A DNA stretch of 11,483 nt. It comes from Desulfuromonadaceae bacterium (GTDB lineage: Bacteria; Desulfobacterota; Desulfuromonadia; Desulfuromonadales; Desulfuromonadaceae). Below are positions 6,589-11,483 of this stretch, in pieces. The notes below the pieces were generated by a model, which was not told where the DNA came from, made no database searches, and saw nothing but the letters and a program-made list of their open reading frames with translations. Position 1 is the first letter of the stretch. Each line of letters opens with the position of its first letter. The DNA is taken from the NCBI GenBank assembly GCA_027065245.1, contig JAMOOS010000166.1:1-11483 (forward strand). The letters are read 5' to 3'. The translations under genes were made by a program, and so were the position numbers.

Positions 6589-6627
6589 ACAAAGCCGACG
6601 CCGGTCGCCTCACCGCGTCGGCTTTGT
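6589..6627 (+). terminator. Perfect 13-bp hairpin, possible terminator or regulatory structure without U-tract
   Basis: ACAAAGCCGACGC (6589-6601) pairs exactly with GCGTCGGCTTTGT (6615-6627) around a 13-base loop. It lies 118 bases after the epimerase gene and about 25 bases before the -10 of the next promoter. The right arm is followed by TGTGCG, not a run of T, and the reverse strand also lacks a U-tract. It may therefore be a weak or factor-aided terminator, an mRNA 3'-end stabiliser, or a protein-binding site. The pairing is certain; the function is not. Confidence 0.5.
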
Positions 6628-6652
6628 TGTGCGTGTACCGCAGCCGACACTG

Positions 6653-6661
6653 TGATATACT
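6653..6661 (+). promoter_or_regulatory. Extended -10 promoter of the cvfB-like gene
   Basis: TGA followed by TATACT (6656-6661, five of six consensus) gives a good extended -10 element. No good -35 is found 16-18 bases upstream, which extended -10 promoters can tolerate. Transcription would begin near 6668, leaving about 33 bases of leader with GGAG at 6688-6691. Confidence 0.45.
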
Positions 6662-6700
6662 TATCAGTGGCATTACAACACCAAATTGGAGTACATACCA

Positions 6701-7528
6701 ATGGCAACCATCGGCCGCATGCAATTACTCGAAATTGTTTCCATAGACACCAGCGGCGCCCATCTGCGCTTTAACGACACCACCGCCTTGCTGCCCAAAC
6801 GTCAGATGCACGCAGAAATGCACATCGGTCAGAAGATAGAAGTATTCATCTACCACGGTCGTCACGAGCGTCTGATGGCAACGGTTGACGAACCCTTCGC
6901 CCAGTTGGGCGAATTCGCCCTGCTGCGCGCCAGCAAAACCAACCAGTACGGCGCTTTTATGGATTGGGGCCTGGACAAGGAACTGCTGGTACCGTTTGCC
7001 GAGCAGGCAGAACCGATGCAGCAGGATCGTTTTTATGTGGTACGAGTGTGCAGCGACGACCGCGGCCGCCTGTATGGCAGCACCAAAGTGGAACGCTACC
7101 TCGACACAGATGATGTCCGACTGCGTGTCGGCGAAGAAGTGCAGTTATTCATCTGGAACATCACCGAGCTGGGCGCCAAAACCATCATCAACAACCGCTA
7201 CGCCGGGCTGCTGTACCGCGATGAACTGACGGCAGAAATAAAACGCGGCAGCAGAGTAACCGGCTATATCAAACGGCTGCGCGACGACTTCCTCGTCGAT
7301 GTCACCTTGCGCAAGGTCGGCAAAGCCGGTCGCGATGACGCCCGCCAGACACTGCTGAGCGCCCTGCGCCAGCAGAAGCAACTGCCCATCGGCGACAAAA
7401 GTGACCCCGCCGAGATAGACAGGGTACTTGGCATGAGTAAAAAAGCATTCAAACGGGCTGCCGGAACGCTGTACAAGGATGGGCTTGTCACCATTGGCGA
7501 CAACAACATCGCCCTCAAGCAGAAGTAG
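6701..7528 (+). CDS. CvfB-like S1 RNA-binding protein (YitL family)
   Basis: CvfB-family proteins are cytoplasmic RNA-binding proteins made of S1-type domains plus a C-terminal winged helix. In Staphylococcus aureus CvfB affects virulence gene expression, but the general role is unclear. The 275-residue protein shows a first S1-like region (about 5-62). A second (about 70-130) contains YGAFMDWGLDKELLVPFAEQ at 83-102. A third (about 142-205) has NNRYAGLLYRDEL. A winged-helix tail (about 225-275) includes IGDKSDPAEIDRVLGMSKKA at 230-249, typical of the family. ATG 6701 is chosen over the in-frame TTG at 6686, because that TTG sits inside the ribosome site TTGGAG. The gene has its own probable promoter, is not tightly linked to the upstream gene, and stops 96 bases before the DHH gene. 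Confidence 0.9.
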   Translation: MATIGRMQLLEIVSIDTSGAHLRFNDTTALLPKRQMHAEMHIGQKIEVFIYHGRHERLMATVDEPFAQLGEFALLRASKTNQYGAFMDWGLDKELLVPFAEQAEPMQQDRFYVVRVCSDDRGRLYGSTKVERYLDTDDVRLRVGEEVQLFIWNITELGAKTIINNRYAGLLYRDELTAEIKRGSRVTGYIKRLRDDFLVDVTLRKVGKAGRDDARQTLLSALRQQKQLPIGDKSDPAEIDRVLGMSKKAFKRAAGTLYKDGLVTIGDNNIALKQK

Positions 7529-7543
7529 CAACGCAACCACCAC

Positions 7544-7572
7544 TTGTTGACCCGCTTCAATCCTGCTACAAT
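7544..7572 (+). promoter_or_regulatory. Promoter of the DHH phosphoesterase gene
   Basis: TTGTTG (7544-7549), a 17-base spacer and TACAAT (7567-7572) preceded by TGC form a good extended -10 sigma70-type promoter. An overlapping TTGACC at 7547 is a better hexamer but only 14 bases from the -10. Transcription should start near 7579, 46 bases before the ATG. Confidence 0.6.
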
Positions 7573-7624
7573 CAACGCCTCTTAAATTGATATCATCCCA
7601 TCCCCTCGTTTCAGGAGATTTTAT

Positions 7625-8533
7625 ATGCGCTTGTTAACCAGATCCGATTTCGACGGCATCGCCTGCGCGGCGCTGCTGAAAGAACTGGGCATTATCGATT
7701 CTATGGAATATGCCCACCCCAAAGACCTCCAGGACGGCAAGATAGCGGTAACCGAAAACGATGTCCTTGCCAATGTCCCCTATGTTCCCGGCTGCGGTTT
7801 GTGGTTTGACCACCATTCCAGCGAGCAGGAACGCACCATTCTGGAGGGAAAATACAAAGGTTGCAGTTGCCCGGCGCCAAGCGCCGCCAGGGTTATTTAC
7901 GACTATTATCACGATCCATGCTTGAGTAAATTCGACGAAATGCTCGAATACGTCGACCGGGTAGATTCAGCGCAACTGAGTGAGGAGGAGATCCTCAACC
8001 CGACCGGCTGGGTACTGCTGGGCTTTATCTGCGATCCGCGCACCGGACTGGGCTACCATAAAAGCTTTACCATCAGCAATCTACAGTTGATGAAAAAACT
8101 TATGGATTCTCTGCGCACCCAGAGCATTGATGAAATAATGGCTGACAGCGATATCCAGGAACGGGTGAAGCTGTATTTTGAAAACGACGCCAAATGCAAG
8201 GAATTCCTGCGCGCCAACACCACCATCGACGGTCCCATCGCCATCACCGACGCGCGCGGCTGCAGCGCTTTACCGCCGGGCAACCGTTTCCTTATCTATT
8301 CTCTATTTCCTGAAACAAACATCTCTATCCGCCTCATTGATGGCCGTGGCAAGCAGTTTGTCGCCATTTCGGTGGGATACAGTATTATCAACCGTACTGC
8401 CACCATCGACGTCGGCTCCCTGATGCTCAAATACGGCGGTGGCGGACACAAGGCGGTAGGCACCTGTCAGGTTCCCTATGATGATGCCGACCAGGTTCTG
8501 GCAAACATCGTACAGGAAATTAAGGGCGCGTAA
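7625..8533 (+). CDS. DHH-superfamily phosphoesterase (exopolyphosphatase- or nanoRNase-like)
   Basis: DHH/DHHA1 proteins are metal-dependent phosphoesterases that act on substrates such as short RNA, pAp, cyclic dinucleotides, polyphosphate or pyrophosphate. This 302-residue protein has SDFDG at residues 7-11 (metal ligands Asp8 and Asp10) and FDHHSSE at 61-67, the name-giving DHH. YVDRVDSA (109-116) supplies another probable metal ligand. The DHHA1 glycine motif GGGGHK is at 271-276. No PAS, GGDEF, CBS or membrane segments are present, so it is a compact stand-alone enzyme. AGGAG at 7613-7617 lies 7 bases before the ATG. It is transcribed from its own promoter and ends at a strong terminator. 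The exact substrate cannot be read from sequence; the cvfB neighbour makes an RNA substrate attractive but unproven. Confidence 0.9.
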   Translation: MRLLTRSDFDGIACAALLKELGIIDSMEYAHPKDLQDGKIAVTENDVLANVPYVPGCGLWFDHHSSEQERTILEGKYKGCSCPAPSAARVIYDYYHDPCLSKFDEMLEYVDRVDSAQLSEEEILNPTGWVLLGFICDPRTGLGYHKSFTISNLQLMKKLMDSLRTQSIDEIMADSDIQERVKLYFENDAKCKEFLRANTTIDGPIAITDARGCSALPPGNRFLIYSLFPETNISIRLIDGRGKQFVAISVGYSIINRTATIDVGSLMLKYGGGGHKAVGTCQVPYDDADQVLANIVQEIKGA

Positions 8534-8563
8534 CAAACTTTGCTCCGTGGATACATACAACAG

Positions 8564-8597
8564 CGGCGCTGTCACATTTTGCTGACAGCGCCGTTTT
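8564..8597 (+). terminator. Intrinsic terminator after the DHH gene
   Basis: CGGCGCTGTCA (8564-8574) pairs perfectly with TGACAGCGCCG (8583-8593) across an 8-base loop and is followed by TTTT (8594-8597). It starts 31 bases after the DHH stop and lies just before the convergent GGDEF gene stop at 8614. On the minus strand the tail is not U-rich, so it mainly serves the plus-strand gene. Confidence 0.88.
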
Positions 8598-8613
8598 GTG
8601 CGAGTATCACCTG

Positions 8614-9825
8614 TCAAGCCAGATACACACCGTCACGTCCACGTTCTTTTACCGCGTACATGGCGCGATCAGCATATACCAGCAGGTTATCGACATCCTG
8701 CTGCGGCAACGGGAAAAAACACAGCCCGATACTGGCTGATATTTCAATTTTCACCCCATTTACCACCACCGGTTCTCGAATACACTCCAGCAACTGCTGC
8801 CCAAGTACCACGGCACGATTGCGATCGGGAACACTGTGCAACAGTACGATAAACTCGTCGCCACCCATACGGGCAACAGTGTCCGATGCGCGTACGCAAG
8901 CGCTCAAACGCCGCGCTGTGGCCTTCAGCACTTCATCACCAATGGCATGGCCGTGGCTATCGTTGACATCTTTAAAGCGATCAAGATCGACAAACGCCAG
9001 CAAGCCGGTACTCCCTTCACGCCGGTGGTGCAATACCGCCTGCCGCAACCGATCTTCAAACAGCATCCTGTTGGGCAAACCGGTAAGATGATCATGATAG
9101 GCTAAGTGGTGGATTTTCTGTTCCTGTACCTTGGCTTCGGTAATGTTGCGCGCTACCCGAATCAGGTGCGTCACCTCCCCGTGCCGGTTAAGCACCGGTG
9201 AGGAACACACGTCACAAAAAATCTCGTTGCCGTTGGCGACTTCGCGCCGCTCACCACGGCAAGGTTCACCTGTACTGATGGCCAGCCCTCCCAGGCAACG
9301 TCGGAAATCACTTTCACCATCTAACGAACGGCACTGAATCACTTCTCGGCATACTTTGCCTATGGTTTCTGACAAACTGAGCTTGTGGATTCTCAAAAAG
9401 GCGGGATTTACCGTTTGAATGGTACGCTCATGCGGATCCAAAACCATCACCGCATCATTGATACTGTTGAAAATAGTAGTCGAAAACTCGTAGCTTTCTA
9501 TAAGCTCGCTTTCGCGCTGCTCAACCTGCTCCGACATATCACGAAAACTGGTAATCAAATTATCCAGTTCGTCGCAGCATATCAATGACGGCTCAACCCC
9601 TCTGCGCTCTTCCACCAGATGACGGTTGGCGATACTGCGCAACTGCTGCAAACGCGGATACATGGTAAAACGCAGCACCAGCAAGGTCAGCAAAGAACCA
9701 CTCAATGCACTGGCGGCTATGGCACTGTAATCCACATGCGGCCCATGAATAACCAATGACGCCAAAGCCAGCACCAGAGCCAGCAGCGCCACAATCCATA
9801 TGGCAAATTTGTAATGCATTTTCAT
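8614..9825 (-). CDS. Membrane-anchored PAS-GGDEF diguanylate cyclase
   Basis: The protein should make the second messenger cyclic di-GMP from two GTP. From ATG 9825 it has 403 residues. Two hydrophobic segments (about 6-27 and 36-55) form a hairpin with only a few outside residues, so sensing is probably cytoplasmic. A linker (56-112) leads to a PAS domain (about 115-230) rich in cysteines, and then a GGDEF domain (about 240-403). The catalytic motif MGGDEF (320-325) is intact, as is FVDLDRFKDVND (278-289) for metal and GTP binding. The inhibitory I-site RASD (312-315) lies five residues before GGDEF, so product feedback is expected. No EAL domain follows. The frame is open to a TTG at 9870, but that has ribosome-like GAGGA touching it; ATG 9825, with AGG 6 bases upstream, fits better, and ATG 9819 is also possible. 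Confidence 0.92.
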   Translation of the reverse strand: MKMHYKFAIWIVALLALVLALASLVIHGPHVDYSAIAASALSGSLLTLLVLRFTMYPRLQQLRSIANRHLVEERRGVEPSLICCDELDNLITSFRDMSEQVEQRESELIESYEFSTTIFNSINDAVMVLDPHERTIQTVNPAFLRIHKLSLSETIGKVCREVIQCRSLDGESDFRRCLGGLAISTGEPCRGERREVANGNEIFCDVCSSPVLNRHGEVTHLIRVARNITEAKVQEQKIHHLAYHDHLTGLPNRMLFEDRLRQAVLHHRREGSTGLLAFVDLDRFKDVNDSHGHAIGDEVLKATARRLSACVRASDTVARMGGDEFIVLLHSVPDRNRAVVLGQQLLECIREPVVVNGVKIEISASIGLCFFPLPQQDVDNLLVYADRAMYAVKERGRDGVYLA

Positions 9826-9906
9826 GCGCAGCCTGCCGTATACAAAATATAACACCAACCAATCAGGCAATCCTCATATATACGGATATTCAAGCACGAC
9901 TGCGCA

Positions 9907-9935
9907 ATTATAGCAATAAATAATGTTATTTTTAA
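9907..9935 (-). promoter_or_regulatory. Promoter candidate for the PAS-GGDEF gene
   Basis: On the minus strand a perfect TATAAT (9912-9907) is preceded by TGC, and TTAAAA (9935-9930) lies 17 bases upstream as a four-of-six -35. Transcription would start near 9900, about 75 bases before ATG 9825. The -35 overlaps the stop codon of the ybcJ-like gene, so the cyclase can be expressed alone as well as by read-through. I found no c-di-GMP riboswitch pattern in the leader. Confidence 0.5.
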
Positions 9936-10165
9936 TGTTTGCCGTCTAAGCAGTTGAATTGACTGAGATGGATAATTTCTCCGGCAAACTCCACCACCTG
10001 GCCGGAGCGTATTTTGCGCCGCTTGCGCGTTTCGACAACGCCGTCCACCAGCACCTCGCCAGCGGCGATAAGCTGCTTAGCCATGCCGCCACTGGAACAC
10101 AGGCCGGTAACTTTGAGCAGATTGTCCAGAGTGATAAAGGGGTGCTGTTCCAGGTCAAATTTCAT
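9932..10165 (-). CDS. ybcJ: S4-domain RNA-binding protein, YbcJ-like
   Basis: This 77-residue protein is almost entirely one S4-like RNA-binding domain. It resembles E. coli YbcJ, a small protein proposed to bind RNA or ribosome-related targets. The start MKFDLEQHPFITLDNLLKV, then SGGMAKQLIAAGEVLVDG and ETRKRRKIRSGQVVEFAG, follow the S4 pattern of a basic loop after a G-rich turn. The frame is open to 10258, but ATG 10165 is chosen because the preceding residues do not match the family and overlap the neighbouring gene. The start lies 5 bases after the upstream gene's stop, and GAGGA falls inside that gene's end, so the two are probably translationally coupled. No terminator is evident after the stop. 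Confidence 0.88.
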   Translation of the reverse strand: MKFDLEQHPFITLDNLLKVTGLCSSGGMAKQLIAAGEVLVDGVVETRKRRKIRSGQVVEFAGEIIHLSQFNCLDGKH

Positions 10166-10170
10166 CACCG

Positions 10171-10461
10171 TTACATATCCTCGCCCAGAAGCAGGGTAAA
10201 CAGGGGAGTCACGGCGCTGTTGGTGTAGCGGGGATGGCGGAAATTTTCGCGGCAGCATTTAACCAAACGGCTGAACTCGCGCGCCGGCAGCCGACGACCG
10301 TCGTAGCCTTTCCAGCGCCCGTGCAGGCAGCGCGCCAGTTCGCGCCCGTTTATGGCACAGCGGATAAACACCACCTCGCCACCTTCATTTTCCCAGTTGA
10401 TATCCACCCGGTAGGTTTTACCCAGCCAGTTGATGGAGGTTTGCATATGTTCACGGGTCAT
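10171..10461 (-). CDS. Unrecognised 96-residue conserved-looking protein
   Basis: I do not recognise a family. The protein begins MTREHMQTSINWLGKTYRVD, has a short beta-like segment GGEVVFIRCAINGREL, then a basic stretch HGRWKGYDGRRLPAREF. A helix-like segment SRLVKCCRENFRHPRYTNSA contains adjacent cysteines. There is no signal peptide, membrane segment or catalytic motif. ATG 10461 has AGGA 5 bases upstream; ATG 10446 (residue 6) is an alternative start. It lies between the Hsp70-like gene (48 bases upstream) and the ybcJ-like gene (5 bases downstream) on the same strand, so it is very likely cotranscribed. The tight coupling and reasonable ribosome site argue that it is real. Its basic character would allow nucleic-acid binding, but that is only a guess. 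Confidence 0.75.
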   Translation of the reverse strand: MTREHMQTSINWLGKTYRVDINWENEGGEVVFIRCAINGRELARCLHGRWKGYDGRRLPAREFSRLVKCCRENFRHPRYTNSAVTPLFTLLLGEDM

Positions 10462-10509
10462 GGCTGTCCTGTCTGAAAGGGGAGAAAAATGCCGCCTGGG
10501 AGCCTGTCG

Positions 10510-11483
10510 TTACGCGCCGCGCACCAGGATAAGGCCGGTCGGCAGCGCCTCGCCAAACTGCTGTTCACGGTCGACATCATCCACCGGCACAAAGCTCTCC
10601 ACCGGCGCTATCAGCCGTAACGGTGCTTTAGCGCTGCGCATTTTGGCGACAATGGCACGGCGCACCTCGTCATCAACGTCGATAAAACGCTGCTCGGTAC
10701 AACGCGCTGCCAGGGCAAACAGCGCCGGCAGCCCGTGCCAGCGGTTGTCACTCCAATCGAGGACGGCGGTTTTTTCAAACAACTGCTCCACCTCGCGCGG
10801 ATGCACCACTACTTCAATATCGGCATACAGGGGAGTGCGGCTGAGCAACCGCCCCAGCGCCCACATGTACGGCGTGCGCTGACGGGTGCGCTCACGCATC
10901 ATGGCATTGGCGAACAACCGCGCCATCTCCACCTTGTCGGCGGCGTTCAGTCGCTCCAGCGCCCCGACCAGATAGATCAACTCCGGCACCTGATCGCCGC
11001 CGCCACGCAGCAGCGGCGCAATTTTGTCGAATAGCTGTTTCTGACGGGCGGCGTTCAGACCACCGGCCACCCGCCGCCACAGCAGATACCACTGGCTCTG
11101 AATGCGTTTTTCTTTGGGAAACGCCATTCCCAGTGAAAACAGCCGCCACAACTGCTCCATGCGCGCCTCGTCCAGGTGGACACCGTAGCCGGGGCGCAGG
11201 CTGTAACCAGCCAGATACAGCCAGGCGTGCTCGTGAGCCACACTGCGGGTTTTGCGGGTCATGCCGGCAGCCAGCTCCGGCCACAGGGCACGCAGAGTGG
11301 CACTATCCCAGCTCTGGCGTTCACCCAGTTGCCGCTCCAGTTGCGGCAATAGTTGCTTAGGCGCCACTTCCGGCAGGTCGGCACTGCGTTTTTTAGCGTA
11401 TACCGCCCGTATCAACGGCAGCGCCGCCGCCACCCGCGCGCAGGTGGCACCTTCAGCACCAGTAGCTGCCGCAGCGCCCTCAC
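10510..11483 (-). CDS. Hsp70-family protein with DUF3731-type C-terminal region, cut by the window edge
   Basis: The frame is open to base 11483, so the N-terminal ATPase domain is outside the window; the apparent start at 11433 is an internal GTG codon. The visible 320 or so residues resemble the C-terminal extension of large DnaK-like proteins (DUF3731 type). Markers are HEHAWLYLAGYSLRPGYG, FSLGMAFPKEKRIQSQWYLL, MWALGRLLSRTPLYADIEVV and the ending GEALPTGLILV. This is an alpha-helical region, in contrast to the beta-sandwich substrate domain of ordinary DnaK. The class is uncharacterised in detail and probably acts as a specialised chaperone with unknown clients. The stop is 48 bases before the 96-residue gene, suggesting an operon hsp70-unknown-ybcJ. 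The family call depends on recalled similarity in the C-terminus; seeing the missing ATPase half would settle it. Confidence 0.7.
   Translation of the reverse strand, partial: EGAAAATGAEGATCARVAAALPLIRAVYAKKRSADLPEVAPKQLLPQLERQLGERQSWDSATLRALWPELAAGMTRKTRSVAHEHAWLYLAGYSLRPGYGVHLDEARMEQLWRLFSLGMAFPKEKRIQSQWYLLWRRVAGGLNAARQKQLFDKIAPLLRGGGDQVPELIYLVGALERLNAADKVEMARLFANAMMRERTRQRTPYMWALGRLLSRTPLYADIEVVVHPREVEQLFEKTAVLDWSDNRWHGLPALFALAARCTEQRFIDVDDEVRRAIVAKMRSAKAPLRLIAPVESFVPVDDVDREQQFGEALPTGLILVRGA

Larger units (their letters stand above)
6471..6700 (+). other. Intergenic region between the epimerase gene and the cvfB-like gene
   Basis: These 230 bases hold no convincing gene. In order they contain a near-palindrome GGTATAGTACC (6540-6550), a perfect 13-bp inverted repeat (6589-6627) and an extended -10 promoter (6653-6661). 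An open frame from ATG 6504 runs through the hairpin and into the next gene; it looks spurious. Confidence 0.6.

Noticed and set aside
6504..6746. 80-codon frame across the hairpin and into cvfB
   Set aside because: It overlaps the cvfB start by 46 bases, crosses the hairpin and promoter, and the product resembles no known protein.
8540..9105. Plus-strand frames opposite the GGDEF gene
   Set aside because: They are antisense to a clear PAS-GGDEF coding sequence and cross the terminator. The products are serine/arginine-rich without family features.

Overview
The window is a dense bacterial chromosome segment made mostly of conserved housekeeping genes. There are 12 protein genes, two of them cut by the window edges. 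No rRNA, tRNA, CRISPR array, insertion sequence or prophage gene is visible. The gene mix is an AroF-type DAHP synthase, TrmB, TruD, IclR regulator, CoaE, HemL (C5 haem pathway), a TIGR01777 epimerase, a CvfB-like S1 protein, a DHH phosphoesterase, a PAS-GGDEF protein, a YbcJ-like S4 protein and an Hsp70 with a DUF3731-type C-terminus. Together with clear AGGAG-type ribosome sites, this suggests a Gram-negative, probably anaerobic bacterium. My best guess is the Desulfuromonadales/Geobacter-Pelobacter group. That placement comes from gene content and protein style only and is not proven.

Layout. Positions 1-281 (minus) hold the N-terminal end of DAHP synthase. A divergent intergenic region (282-506) leads to a two-gene tRNA-modification operon, trmB-truD (507-2414, plus). 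Next comes an AT-rich, repeat-bearing regulatory region (2415-2721) with the best sigma70-like promoter in the window, driving an IclR-family regulator (2722-3504, plus). The IclR stop codon directly abuts the stop codon of convergent coaE (3505-4107, minus). hemL (4275-5558, plus) diverges from coaE and is followed after 18 bases by a TIGR01777 NAD(P)-binding epimerase-like gene (5577-6470). A 230-base gap with a perfect 13-bp inverted repeat precedes a CvfB-like RNA-binding protein (6701-7528). A DHH-family phosphoesterase (7625-8533) follows from its own promoter and ends at a strong intrinsic terminator (8564-8597).

The last 2.9 kb is all on the minus strand, transcribed from right to left. 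It holds an Hsp70-like protein (cut at the right edge), an unrecognised 96-aa protein, a YbcJ-like S4 protein, and a membrane-anchored PAS-GGDEF diguanylate cyclase that has a probable promoter of its own.

Functionally the window mixes RNA modification or binding (TrmB, TruD, CvfB, YbcJ, possibly the DHH enzyme), cofactor synthesis (CoaE, HemL), aromatic amino-acid synthesis (AroF) and signalling (IclR, GGDEF). I see no clear new defence or mobile system. The parts most worth a second look are the Hsp70/96-aa/YbcJ cluster, the cysteine-rich PAS domain of the cyclase, the structured iclR regulatory region, the hairpin upstream of cvfB, and a 10-codon mini-ORF overlapping the hemL start.
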